The notes: a model not told the origin generated them from the sequence alone. Counted from the stretch's first letter, positions 42,036-54,558 are shown. The stretch is DNA of 64,000 nucleotides from Heligmosomoides polygyrus polygyrus (GCA_947396885.1 OX377202.1:81440643-81504642), one strand, 5' to 3'. Numbers and translations: made by a program.

Positions 42036-44604
42036 CTAGAGCAGCCTATTTCCCAGGATATGCGTGCTTTCGGAGTATCTTAAAGATGGCATACGTCGCC
42101 AGTGCTCTGTCATGCCAGGAATGCCCTGAGAGTGCGCCGTGCACAATGCACACAGAACCTAACCTATCAATCAAGTGGGCGAGCGAATGTCCCCTGCGCT
42201 TCTATCTTCTCTTACTGGGAAATGCGAAATTCTCAAGACTATTTCGAACCGTTTGGAGAACCGCTTCTCAGAAATTTCTAGTCACCACACTCAGGATTCA
42301 TAACGAAAAGCTCTATCGAATGGTGTCACTCTCGACAATATTAAAAAATCGATTTTTTCGACAATATCGAGGACGTGGGTGCTTTAGGCCGAGTTGCGCG
42401 GACGATGACGTCATCGAAAACCGGTATTTTCGAAATTGGCTAAATTTCCTCGTGCAAACTTCGTCCAAAATCTAGGGTTATTTGGGGCGCTGATTACGAA
42501 TCCGACGTTCGTTTTTGAAAATCCGCGGACTTGAGCAGGGTTACTTCCCGTTTGGGGTGGTCGGGTCAGGATCATCGATCACCCTCAGTTATCGGTATGA
42601 CGGTCCCCTCCCGTAATCGTCCAAATGTACTTCGGCATCGTGTTCGGCACCCCGAATGAGTCCCCGACCCTATACGAATTTCGAGCAAAATCGATGTTCT
42701 TGACCCGACCACCATCAGTTATCCAGAAAAAATCCAAAACTTACAGAAGTCGACGGAATTTTCAAAACCGGACGTCGGAAAAAATTCGTAATCAACGCCC
42801 CAAATAACCCCTAGACGATTTGGAGTGTTTGGACGAGGAAATTTGGTCAATTTCGAATTTCGAAAATATCGGTTGCGATGACGTCATCATCCGCGCAGCT
42901 CGGCCTAGCGGGCCCACGTCCTCGATGGGATATTGTCAAGAAATCGATATTGCCAAAATCGGTCGAAATTGATGGCATTCGATAGAGATGGTCAAGCAGA
43001 GAACAGAAAGGTGTTATTGGGAGTGTCGAAAACCCAAATATGGGCGAGTAGGAGGGCAGGAAACTTCAACCGCTAAGTCCGCGGCCCCTAAAACGGCAGA
43101 TGGGGCTAAGGCAGATTAAGCAGGTGAGAACTTCTGAGCACGTCATCGTAAAGTACCTTAAGTGCTCTGTTCGCATACGCATTCTGATGCCGTTAGCTCC
43201 CCGCGTCTTCTCGCAGTGGTCCACCGAAATCGGAAAAAAATTCGTATTCGTCACGCAAGCCTCACCTGCATTTTCGCACCGCTCTAACATTCTAAGCAAA
43301 GCTATTCTACTTTGGCGTACTAACAGACCGCTCGACTGCCTACAAGATCCACAAGTTGCAGCAGAAACGATTCCAAACTGAAAGAGTTATTGTGCTCCGA
43401 ACACGTCCGAGCGTGCAATTTAGCGCAACAACGGCTGACGGTCTCCGCGCTATTACTCGCCCAGATTACCGTTTTTCCCACTCCATGTGAAACCATTTAA
43501 TTCAGCATGAAAAACTCTATCGAATGGTATCAAGCATGGCCCAACTCGAAGACATCGATTTTTCGATGACGTCATCGTCCTTCCGCCGCGGCCTCGTCCT
43601 CGATGCGATACAGTCAAAAAGTTGATTTTGCCAAAATCGGTCGATATTGATAGCGTTCGATAGCGATTTTCATGCTGAACGGAACGGTGCCATCGCGAGT
43701 GTCGAAGACTCAAATCTGGGCGAGTAGGAGCGCAAGGAATTCTAACCGCTAGCTTTCGCCACTCTAAAACGGCAGATGGGGACAAGGCAGTTTAGGGAGG
43801 TAAGAAGTTCTGATCCGTCACCGTAAAGCATCTCAAGTGCTCTGTTCGCATACGCATTCTGATGCCGTTAGCTTCCCGCGTTTCTCGCAGTGGTCCACCG
43901 AAATCGGAAAAAAATGCATCGCGCAAGCCTCTCCTGCATTTTCGCACCACTCTAACATTGCCCCCTCCTAAGCTAAGCCATTCTACTTTAATGCACTAGT
44001 AGACCGTTCTGTTGCTTACAAGACCCACAAGTTGCAGCCGAAACGATTCGAACTTGACAGAGCTATTGCGCACCGACGAACAAACGCCTGCGCGTGCAAT
44101 TTACGAGCGGTCGCCCCCTCGATTAAAAGGTGCGAATCTGTATGCATTGTTCAGAGCGCTCTCCAAAGGCTCGCTGGACAGCCTTAGAGCAACTCCTGAC
44201 TAGAGAGAGCGGCTGCAAATTTCTGACAAAACTCTCCAAACGCTCAGTTTACAAGCTGCCCTCCCCCCCCCCCCTCGATTGAAAGGTTCTTCTTTATCCG
44301 CATTGTACACGGCGCACACCAAAATTTCGCTGGGACAGATTGGAGCTAATCCTGAGTGTGGTGACTACAAATTTCTGAGAACCTTCTCCAGCGGTTCGAA
44401 ATAGTCTTGAGAATTTCGCATTTCCCAGTAAGAGAAGATAGAAGCGCAGGGGACATGCGCTCGCCCACTCGATTGATAGGTTAGGTTCTGTGTGCATTGT
44501 GCACGGCGCACTCTCAGGGCATTCCTGGCATGACAGAGCACTGGCGACGTATGCCATCTTTAAGATACTCCGAAAGCACGCATATCCTGGGGAAATAGGC
44601 TGCT
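42036..44604. mobile_element. Composite element with 270-bp terminal inverted repeats
   Basis: The left arm 42036-42300 (CTAGAGCAGCCTATTTCCCA) matches the right arm 44340-44604 in reverse. Inside are an inverted pair at 42310-43000 centred near 42640 (GGGGCGCTGATTACGAA / CGTAATCAACGCCCCAAATA), and two direct copies of a roughly 675-bp block at 43000-43380 and 43680-44050. No transposase seen. Confidence 0.85.
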
Positions 44605-44812
44605 CTAGCCGCCCGTTCAGTCAATTTTGGACCACCCACGGCGAAAATATGGATGTTCCAGTAAAGTTTTACACATATTTGTGTAGATCTCGAACAGGCA
44701 AATCGAACGGTGCCAACCTTATTTCAAAAAACCTAAAACTGAAATAGTTATGATCATGCGACGCTTTGCGACGCTATTTTTGCCTTTTTTCGCCCACTTT
44801 TGACCGTGGGGC

Positions 44813-44900
44813 GCGAGCGGTATTGTAAGATTTTTCTGATGTGTTTGCATGACGATGAGTCGTCGTGCAAATACATCAGAAAAATCGCGCTCTCGGTCTT
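44813..44900. repeat. Hairpin element
   Basis: GATTTTTCTGATGTGTTTGC and GCAAATACATCAGAAAAATC are inverted arms around ATGACGATGAGTCGTCG, with flanking GCGCGAGCGG and CGCGCTCTCGG extending the stem. Confidence 0.85.
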
Positions 44901-44904
44901 ACTC

Positions 44905-46380
44905 ACAATTTCTTGGTTAGTGAACCTACAGGAGAGATTTAAAGCTCTTTTCACATGCTTGTCTTCATTGAAATGTATTCTCCTTGAGCGAAGCAACAAG
45001 GAATTTCGCAGTCTCCGTTGTAGGTGGTTAATGATACAAGTGCAACCAAGTTGGGCTAGAAACGGCACAAAATAACTTCATTCGAAAGCATTGGATACTG
45101 CTTTACGGTTATGATTAACATCTCAGCTTCTAATGTTCAGAGCAAAAATTTCATTCTTTCTAGTCTGTAACTACTAGAAAGAGAAACGATTTGCTGATGA
45201 TTTACAAAATGATTAGTACGAAGCTACTCTTACACGTTTCGATAAATTTTACTCAACTTCCTCATCGAACACGCCCAGCTGCGGGTCAAAAAATTCATTT
45301 TCCTAAGCTTCCTTTTTCACCCAAAGAGCTTGTTCGGACTTTTAAAATTGTCCGAAAAATATGTTATTCCAAACTACATTTCACTACTTATCATTAAAAA
45401 GCTCATTGATAGGTGCCTCAAAGGATTATTCGTTAGGGTGGTGTGTTGTTTGCATTCTTCTATCTCGCAAACATATGTCTCGCTTTGCCTTTTTCTTTCG
45501 TCTTTCTTGTAGTGGGGCGAGGGCTACACTTGCTGGTGATGCCTCCAAGGTAGCGGTTTTACGTCTCGCAAATTTGCGTTTGTTGAGATGCGCGTGTAGG
45601 CCACTTCTGACTATGCGTTGGAAAATGCAGGAGGTCGTCCGCCTGTGCGACCACTCCTTGAAGACCGCCTCATTCTGATCGCTGCTTCGAAACTCGCAAA
45701 TAATGGCTGGTGCGGCATATCATCCACTAAGTGTGACGGACAATTTTTCCAGACTGCCGAAAACTAGATGTCATATCAAAGTGGCCCATCTAATCAGGGC
45801 GCCATATTGTATCTGATATAAGCTGACAAGAACACTAACTTTTGAGGCGATGAGCAAGACATGTGGATATCAGCACGTCGCAATTCTTCTAGAAAATTGT
45901 TCCTTCCCTAGAGCTGGACATTAAAATTTAGGATTCTTCAAGTTCTGATAGCGAAGCAGTCAATTTTTCGGTGCTCTTAAAGTGTTTTAGCGACTCTTTT
46001 TACCAGTATCAAAATTGGAGCAGTTCCTTAGGTCAGCCTGTGGAAGGATATGCCATATTGAAATAAGCCAACGCTAGAACTTGTAATGTTATTCCAAAGA
46101 GAAAGGCAGATTACACATATCGGGGATAATAAACTATCCCACAGCCCAAATGGATGCAACAATCGCCACGTCCGAGCTGCCTTTAATGGCTCCCGTTCTT
46201 CCAAGAATTTGGTGCAAGCATGACCTATTATTGTTTCCAGCATAACGATAAACGAGAGGATCTTGACTAAGGGTTCCCTTTTCTGCAGCAAAATTGTGAT
46301 CTGATCGACGGAATCACGAGATATACTCTGGCGAATGCAAGACTCTTACCTGTTCAGCTCCGTTGTAGAAAACGACCGCC
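44905..46380. other. No supported gene
   Basis: Mixed sequence with open frames but no recognised domain, splice structure or repeat ends. Confidence 0.35.
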
Positions 46381-46383
46381 AGA

Positions 46384-46773
46384 ATGGATCGTCCGTCGGG
46401 ACGGGCATCACCAAACAATCTGAAAACCAGAAAGTCCAAACTGCCAATAGTTCACGTGCTTGCACAGATATTGAGCCAACGAGATAAAAATGACGACTCT
46501 GATTTTCGTTGCGATTTCCTGCGCATTCTCCTCGGCAAAGAAGATTTAAACGTTGACCGATTGGCGATAGATTTAGGGATCAAGTGCATATCTACTACTG
46601 ACTATGATCCGTTGCCGCTTCACATAAGAGAGTTGATACCAGTGCAGAATACAAGTGCTTCGACATGTTCAACAGCTGTCTCGCTCCAGGCTGCTTCGAA
46701 GGATCACGGAATATGGTTTATGCTATCGGTTCCCTCTAATGTAGGCGAGACTTCTGCGTTCTTAAGTTGGTGA
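46384..46773 (+). CDS. Unrecognised ORF
   Basis: ATG to TGA, 129 codons, starting MDRPSGRASPNN and containing CDFLRILLGKEDLNVDRLAI, which looks like real protein. A possible donor AAT|GTAGGC lies near 46740, so it could be an exon. No family recognised; neighbours are repeats. Chance cannot be excluded. Confidence 0.3.
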   Translation: MDRPSGRASPNNLKTRKSKLPIVHVLAQILSQRDKNDDSDFRCDFLRILLGKEDLNVDRLAIDLGIKCISTTDYDPLPLHIRELIPVQNTSASTCSTAVSLQAASKDHGIWFMLSVPSNVGETSAFLSW

Positions 46774-46854
46774 TGTAACACTCGTTGATGTTGACTAGCT
46801 TCTCGACATCCCTGACTTCGTTCTATCTGTCAGATTTGTCAGATCGAATGGATG

Positions 46855-47050
46855 TGATATGGTAGCGCAGTCGGAGAAGATGCCGGTGGCCGCGTGCATT
46901 GGATTCCTAGTTCTTGGTTCGGATTCCCCGTCTAGGCCAGCCAAGCCTTCCATCCCACCACGGTCGGTGAGTTGATACTGGGCTTGTCTGGAAAGGGTAA
47001 AACACTGCTTGTTCGTTGGCTGACCGCCGCAAGTTAGTTTAGCCGTGTAC
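46855..47050 (+). repeat. tRNA-derived SINE, copy 1
   Basis: A-box-like GGTAGCGCAGTCGG (46861) and B box GGTTCGGATTCC (46916-46927). The downstream body CAAGCCTTCCATCCCACCAC is shared with the minus-strand copy at 51430-51640. Confidence 0.75.
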
Positions 47051-47059
47051 GAACTCAAA

Positions 47060-47940
47060 TTGCCTCCATGACATCCCGTAGAAGTTGAATGCGTGGCGCA
47101 TCTCATAGAGGGATTGACTAACGCCGTCAACCTCCATCCATTATTATGGCTTCATTAACATTGTTGGACAGCGTAGACTGCATGAGATTTTATACTGCCT
47201 TAATCCCCACACTGCTAGTATCCCATGGCTAACAACCTTAAAATTTGTACCACGCTTCACGTCAAAATGGACCCTCTTCTAACGTTTTTGAAATCAAGCT
47301 GAACATCTTTCAAATCAAGACAAGTTTTTTTCACATTAAACTGGATTTTACAAAAAGGTTATTAAAATTGTTTGTTAACGGAAATTTTGGTATAAGTTTC
47401 TTTGAGGTTTTAATTTACCTACCCAGAAGGTACACATTGTTTAAAATTTTATAAATTTCTTATTTTTTAAGCAAAAGCACCGTCCTAAATGTTGCTTTAA
47501 AGAGCAAGAAGTTGGCCATAGTAAGTTGGCCAATGAAAGAGATTGCGCCATACCCTCATGCTAAACGTAACGATTTTTGTTCAATGGATAATAAAACTTT
47601 GTTTGTGTGGAGATTTACACTTGTAAACGATACCAAAAACAATTATGAAGAACGCAGATATCCCACCTTAATTCTCCATGTAAGCAGCATTTACCTATCA
47701 TTCAAATAAAGGCTTCGACGAGCTTCCGTAGTGCATGGTGCGATCTTGTCTTGTATTGCACTAAATGCAATGTCTTATTGTCCTTTAAAAATAAAGTATA
47801 ATACTTTTTCTATAAAAAATAATTTTTGTAAAATTAATAGACTCATTCGGAGCAGACGAACGAAAGCTTTGCTGTTAGATTGTCCGGAAAGTTCTCAACG
47901 TTTTGAGTGTTTCACTTTGAATAACTTTCTCAAATCTTAT
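47060..47940. other. AT-rich stretch, no supported gene
   Basis: AT-rich DNA with only short open frames. Nothing recognised. Confidence 0.4.
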
Positions 47941-47949
47941 CGGATTTAG

Positions 47950-48966
47950 TCGAAATAAGCACCGTTCGAATCTGCACACTTCCGCTAACGGACCACCGGT
48001 CGAGTTGACCGATAAGCGAAAAAATTAGGTGGTCGAGATTCGACAAAATCCACGAAAGCTGCTTTGGCTTGGCCCTGATTGGTGACGGTTTTACCAGCAA
48101 GAATGTTCTAAAAGTCTTTGAAAAGGCGGTAGTCGGTTGGTGAGAGGTCTGGAGAATATGGCGGGTGGGGAAGAACTCCAACCCCTGAATGGTTCAATTT
48201 TCGAATAGTGATTTGTGAAACGTGTGGGCGGGCGTTGTCATGCAAAAGAATCGGGCCTCTTCTGTTGGCCAATGCTGGCTGAGGATGACGCAATTTTCGG
48301 TGCGTTCCGTCGATTTCCTTACAGTAGGACTCTGCTGCAATCGTTTGGCCTGGTGCCAGAAAGTTGTAATGGATCACATCGGCCGCCGACCACCACACAG
48401 TGACCACTACCTTTTTTGATGGAGGTTCGCCTTTGGAAAATGTTTGGGGTTCGTTGGCGTCCAAACACTCTCCGGAACGTTTCTTCTTATCACGCAGAGC
48501 CCACTTTTCATCGCATATGACTGTTCGATCCAAAAACGGGTTGGCTTTGTTGTGTAAGGTAGAAAAGAACAAATCTCAAAACGTAACAATTTTTGCTGCT
48601 CACTCAACTCGTGGGGTATCCATTTTTCGAGCTTTTTTACCTTCCCGAGCCGTTTCAAAGAATCCACAACAGCAGTTTTACTGACGTCTAGCTGTTCCGC
48701 GATCCCGCGAACTGTTTGGGACGGTTCAGCTCCTCCCACCAATTCCTTCAACTTGTCGTCCAGGATTGCCTAGGTCGACCGCAACGGGGTCACCTTCGAG
48801 GCTAAAATCTCCGGCCCGAAATTTACTGAACCACTGGCGTACAGTGCTTTCTCCTACACTATTAGGCCCCCATACCTGACTGATTTAACGAGTTGTATCG
48901 GCTGCGGATTGGCTTATTTTGAAGCTGAAATAAAATATCGTTCGGAATTGCTCGTTCGACATACTT
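47950..48966 (-). pseudogene. Mariner transposon, Hsmar1/bandit-like
   Basis: The transposase starts at about 48963 (MSNEQFRTIFYF), with TAA at about codon 26. The DNA-binding HTH traces follow (GESTVRQWFSKFRAGDF, about 48800-48860, and RGIAEQLDVSKTAVVDSLKR), then the catalytic region on another frame: VVVTVWWSAADVIHYNFL, LLHDNARPHVSQ (Asp 2) and PPYSPDLSPTDYRLFK (Asp 3, DD34D). These motifs resemble the hookworm bandit and human Hsmar1 group (from memory of the families). Several frameshifts make it inactive. GCTTATTC-like tips near 47960 and 48975 may be the TIRs. Confidence 0.88.
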
Positions 48967-49856
48967 GAATAAGCCCTTCAAGAACAGAAATGTAAAGCAG
49001 CATTGAGAAATAAATTACTTAGCAGATAGAGCGAAAAATCCTGTGCAGATAGCAATGCGCAACGCAAGTTGAAATTTTACTTAGTAATAGACGAATGAAG
49101 CATGGAGCAAATTTTCCTTCATAGAAAAGCATTCTAACCATTTTAACTAGATAAATAAAAAGATTGGATTGCTTAAGAAAAATAATGAACATTGGTGGTC
49201 CATGTTCAACCATTCATAGCACGAGATCCTCGCCTTCACATGCCGCATGTGCTATACAAGACTCAATTGTTGTTCCCGTTCTACTTCCTCTTCAGCGTCT
49301 GTCGCGCTCCCGCATTACTGATGTGCAGACAATGAGCTTGTAGTGTCTGCCTGCAAATTTCAATCCGACGTGCAGCGTAGGAGGCCAGGGCTTTTTCAGA
49401 TTTCATTCACATTCGAATTTTCGGCTTCCGCTCTCTAACCAATTGGTGAAGGCCCATCCTTAGAAAGATCACTTTTCGACTGAGGAACGCGGTCGTTTCA
49501 TGTTGTACAAGCCTCGTCCATCTTCCCTATTATTACAGTGTGGTTAGCTGCGTATCTAGAATCAACTTGTAACTCCCGCAACACTAGAGCTCAGCCTCGC
49601 CTATTCTGGCGGGGGCGGGGGGAGGGGGAGTTCTGTAGATCTTCTATCTTCCGGCTTCATGCCGCTGAGCACGCTTGTCATATTGCGAAGCCAGGATTGC
49701 GGTTCACTTACTAGATCTTGTTGTTTCCTATGCTGCATCTTGTTATAACAACTATAAAATACATTGTTCTTTATTTTACTAACAACTAATTAATTATTCG
49801 CCTTCTTCACTGATGATTTTCGGTGGGGGGGGGGGGGGGGAGGGGTAATTAACTAT
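48967..49856. other. No supported gene
   Basis: Mixed sequence. A long G run (about 14) at 49824-49840 lies beside the left end of the next mariner. Confidence 0.4.
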
Positions 49857-51090
49857 TAGATTGGTGGAAAAGTCTTGCAGCACTTGATGCTTCTGCTTGT
49901 TAAATTTGTTAAAACTCCTACAGTATCGATCTTGTGTGGTGAAGTCACAGTACATCCTCGAACCTCGAAGCTTCCCCAAGCACACTACCTAAGGCCTCGT
50001 CGAGTGCGAATACAGCAACAATGTCAACGACAGGCAGCAGCATCCTACGACCTATTATCGTCTAGTACGAATTTCTGCGAGGCCATTCCGCAAGGACTGC
50101 AGCCTCCAACATCTGCGATGCATTCAAGGAGTAAGTCATTCACTATTCCACAGTGGCCCATTGCTATCAGCGCTTCAAGGTTGGGGATATCTCTCTCGAA
50201 GTTCGACCTCGTTCCGGACGCCCCTCTGTTGTGCAAGAAGACGGCTTGCGCAAAGCCTTCAAGGTGAAGCCAAATTCAACCACTCGGCAATTGGCGGCGA
50301 CACTTGGGTGTACGCACCATACTCTCCAGACCTCGCTCCTTCTTATTACCACCTGCTCAGAGCTCTGGGGCGACATCTTAGAGGTAGAGATTTCGATTAT
50401 CAACGTCAACTGGAAATGGAGGTTGCTGAATTCTTTTCCTCACAGCCCTCGGAATTGTGGCGGAAAGGAATTGAGAGGCTGCCTGAAAGAGGGCAGGATC
50501 TTACCAGGAAACTCTCTCAACGGTAGGTCGGAACGGCCCAACTGTTGTATATGGGCAGAATCGCCGCTCTTCGGGAAACAACAAAATACAAGTATCTCGA
50601 CCCCAATACGACTCTGCGCAGAGTTAGGGACGACGGAAGTTGGGCCGTTGGCGGCGTTAGTCCTATGCCTGGAGGCGAAGGGCGGGCTCAAGTTGGCTGG
50701 AAACAGCGATGACGAGCGAGCGATGGTGGCGCAGTGGGTAGAGGGGCGGCGTAATTCCCATAATCGCTGTTTCCAGCCAACTTGAACTCGCCCTCCGCGT
50801 GCAGGCATAGGGCTAACGCCGCCAACGGCCCAACTTCTGTTGTCCCTGACTCTGCACAGAGTTGTAATGGGGTCGAGACATCTGTATTTTGTTGTTTTCC
50901 AGAGAGGGGCGATTCCGCCCATATACAACACTTGGGCCATTCCGACCTACCGTTGAGGTAGTTTCCTGGTTAGACCCGGATGGATAACATGTCGTGGACT
51001 GAGTTTTTGTATATTGTATTATATTGTATTGTATTGTAATATTGTTGGGTAGTGTTGCAAGACTTTTCGATCAACTTTTCGATCAATATA
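49857..51090 (+). mobile_element. Mariner remnant with a nested foldback element
   Basis: Left TIR ATTGGTGGAAAAGTCTTGCA (49860) and right TIR TGCAAGACTTTTCGATCAA (51055 onward), the same end family as the mariner at 11282-12170. The transposase C part is readable at 50290-50520 (YAPYSPDLAPSYYHLLRAL, where the second Asp of SPDLAPSD is replaced by Tyr). The foldback at 50501-50972 is inserted near its 3' end. Confidence 0.8.
50501..50972. repeat. Foldback element, copy 2
   Basis: Second copy of the foldback at 25124-25597, here inside the mariner remnant. The loop on the plus strand has GATGGTGGCGCAGTGGGTAG (50723-50742), a close match to the Pol III A box. The loop is inverted relative to copy 1. 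Confidence 0.88.
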
Positions 51091-51429
51091 GACACGTTTT
51101 GTATGAAGATAAAAGCGAAACAAGCCATGTTTGTTAATTGAATTGTTGGAACTTGAATATTCTTTATTTACAGATTGAAACCTGATTCTGATGTTATAAC
51201 AATACTAAAATTGTTATCTCAGAGATTTTGAAATTGCTTTCGTTTTCATTGCGAATTCAGTATAAACTCTCAGACCTTGAGGAACAAATCCAATAATCTG
51301 AAGCGCATTCATGGTCACCGGCTCCCAAAACCCCATGCTGCACCATTGCTACCATAGGGTGGCTATATCGAAAGGATAAAGGATGAAAAGTTAAAGGTCG
51401 TTGTCAGTGCCTATAGAATATTTTGCGGT

Positions 51430-51640
51430 GGCTATCCGATAAACAAGACAGTGCCTTGTTATTCCAGATGAATCTGATATCAATTCGCTGACCGCGGAGG
51501 AATGGAAGACTTGGTTGGCCTTGGTGGGAAACCCAAACCAAGGACCTGGAATCGAGTTGTGCGACAGCCGGCGTGTCCTCCAAGTGCACTGCCACGCGCC
51601 TAGGTGAAAGAGGCAATAGGATAAAATTCAAAGCGGATAT
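51430..51640 (-). repeat. tRNA-derived SINE, copy 2
   Basis: Minus-strand copy of the SINE at 46855-47050: diverged B box GGTTTGGGTTTCC (51529-51541) and the shared body AAGTCTTCCATTCCTCCGCG. Confidence 0.7.
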
Positions 51641-53770
51641 TCCACAGGCAGTGCAAGAAATACTTTCAGAAGAGCAGGTCCAGTGAAGCTCTTTGGCCAA
51701 AGGAAGTGATATGGTTTGCTTGTACCAAAATGCAGGATGGGAAACAGCCAAAACTGGCCACAGCCAAAGCCAAGCGAATACAACAATGTAAATGCAGGAC
51801 CATTCACCGTTCTCTACATACCTACTATCTGTACTATCTAACTAAATAACTACAATCTCCCGGATGCCTCCTTTAACTCCTAGACAGAATGAGGTTCATG
51901 GACTGAGCGGATGAAGGCACCTCAAGAAACTCGTCGACAATTGAGGCCTAGAGTTTCCCGCTAATGCATAGCTGACTCATGTTTTTGAATAAGATACGAT
52001 TTTAGCTGGGCCTCCATAGTAGCTTTTGGCACGGAATGTATCAGTTTGAATGTGATCCTTTAAAGTCGTCGTCACTTCTGGATTCCCTAATGCCATTCAA
52101 CGTATATATTCTACACGCCCTTGGCAATGGAGCGCAAGTTTTCTATTTCGAATATTTTCCATGGCTCCATATGAACCATATATACCAAGTAATAGAGCTC
52201 GAGCTCCTAAGCTCAAATAGGTGTCCATTAGGCGACTTATATCCAAAAATGCAAAAACCACAAAACTGTCGTTTTTGGCGTTTTTTTTTTGAAAAGACGC
52301 GTCCGGTACTGTAGTAAGCACATAGATTCGGTTTAAAGGGAAAAATCTAAAAAAATAAAAAGGAAGCAATTGTGAGTTAGCAGTGCCGGTCAGAAAAGCA
52401 TGGCCTAGTGCTGAATGGTATCTAGTGCACACATTTTATTCGAGCACGAGGAGCAACTCAGACCAGCCACAGGTTTGCTTCAGAAGCTTCTTCGAAACCA
52501 ATGAAAACGAGCGCAGTGAGAAAGCCTGCAGCGTGAAGCCGTGGTGATGGCCGAGCGGCGCTGACGAGTTGCTGAGGTTGAGCGAGCGCGGCGGAGGTAG
52601 AAGTGGAGATGACACTGAGGTAAGGTATCACTATGGAGACCGAAACCTGAAGTGACGGTGCATCACACGGCTAAATTGAGGGACAATTCGAACAATTACT
52701 GTCCCTTTTTAGCCTCATCGACGACCACACATCTCCCTACTGGCGCCGGCCGCGAAAACAAGCTCCTCTCATCAACAGAAGAGTTCCATCATCTAAACCG
52801 TCCACTTCGCCTAGCCAGGCAGCTACAGCGAACAATAGAGGGGCTGAGGCATCGTCGGAATGTACTCGAGAGGTGAAGCAAACCGCTAATTGATGAGATT
52901 TTACTTAGTTGAGGGACGAATACGATGTCGGCCGTCTTTTTTTGGTGACTAAAATGCGGCTTAAGACTGTTTTGTTGGTTCAAGACCGCGAATAAAAAAT
53001 GTCCTAAACAAGCCATGCAAGATTTTAAGCTCTTGGTTGATTTCTAAGGCAAAATATCAATTTTTGTGTGTCTAAATTTATTTCTAATTTAGAGATGTGG
53101 AATGTAATCACACAGTAAAATTACTAAAAAAACCAAATGAAAATAAGCATAAACAAATAGCTACACCGTAATGTCTGGACGAGCAATAAACAAATAACTA
53201 CAAAGTAATGTCTGCTAAATGTGACCAAACAGTGTAATCAGGGAGACAATCCAGGAAAAAGACTAAAAATTGACAAAGACAGGTCATTTCTCAATAAGTT
53301 TAGTTATTTGCTTACACATTACAAAGAGTGCGCCTCAAAACAATCAAATACATCAGAATGCTAGAGCAGTTAAACAGAAATGGTGAGAAAGAAAAAAAAC
53401 AGTAACGGGCAGACTCAGCTGAAAATTATCCAAGTACAAAAAATCGGAGCAAATCGGTCGAGGATTATATCACAAATGGCTGCACACGATGTAATCTGCC
53501 ATGAAGAAAAAAAGCAGCTGCTACCCGTACCAGTTGACTATGGTACCTTAACAGTTATTTGTCAAAGGTCATTGCTGGAGCTTCGGGACACGGGTATGCT
53601 AACCACCCTCTGGGACCAGCAAATAGGATAGCAGCTGAAACTGAATAAGGCAGGAGTACACTATTAGTACAGTCAACAAGTAAAATCCTTATTGGTTGAG
53701 GTTCTTATAGGCGAAGAAATTTGTCCTAATCTTCGTCTTTGCAATCGAGTCATCAAGCCGTAGCTTACCT
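51641..53770. other. No supported gene
   Basis: No domain recognised. An ORF at 53380-53631 (MVRKKKNSNGQTQ) is charged and short; the region 53000-53350 is AT-rich. Confidence 0.35.
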
Positions 53771-53779
53771 CTCATACAT

Positions 53780-54412
53780 CTAGTCAACGATACACCGAAA
53801 AACTAAATTTTGTTTATGGAGACCCTGTGAATTAGATATCTGAACAAATAGTGACATCGGATTTCTTCTTCTACTAACAAGCGTTGGAAGGCCAAGTGCT
53901 TTTGCCCTTTCTAGGCCACTGAGCAGCTGCAAGAGGTTGACATCATAACATCTGAAATATAGCCTTCGGGTAAGACTGTTTCGGATGCTTTCCGAGAAAT
54001 CGATGTACTTCTTTTTGCAATGATTCCAAACAGGTATTCCAAACTCCAATATCGGTCGAACATAGGATTTACAAAGCCGTAAATACATTTGGGGATCCTT
54101 CGATCGTAGAAGCCTGAAAGAATGTAGATGCTATAGCTCGTTTTCCTCGCAAGTGTTTTGTAGTAACTGCTAAAGTCCAGGTCAGCATTAATCGTAAAAG
54201 CTAGGTCTAACTTCCCTTACAGGCATAATGCTTGTGGATTGCAGTTTGTATGGAATCAGTGTCTCATCGTCAGTCTTTGGACCACTTACCAAGCACTTGG
54301 ATTTCTCCGCTAATAATGGGAGTTTCCACTGTTTGGACCATTGATCGACACATTCAAATGCTGCTTGTAAATCTAGGAAATCTGCGGTCGTAGCGAACGG
54401 CTGCGCATTCAT
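53780..54412 (-). pseudogene. CR1/jockey-like LINE RT C-terminal part
   Basis: The minus strand reads AFECVDQWSKQWKLPLL and EKSKCLVSG (post-palm region of CR1-like RT), then YLRLCKSYVRPILEFGIPVW near the thumb. The rest of the element is absent. It lies head to head with the plus-strand LINE that follows. Confidence 0.8.
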
Positions 54413-54558
54413 ATCGTCATCCGTGCAGCTAAGTTTTACTCTTTTCTTTCAGTTTTTTAGCCTTTCTCTGTTTCCTGTAGCATACTTATTGTTTGGTTCT
54501 CCTGTTCTCGTTAGAAGAAGTTTAGTTATTTAGACTAAATCCGTTTTTCCTCTACTCA

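Noticed and set aside
42036..42475. Open frame across the assembly gap and left TIR
   Set aside because: Part of it is N, and the rest is the terminal inverted repeat also found at 44300-44604.
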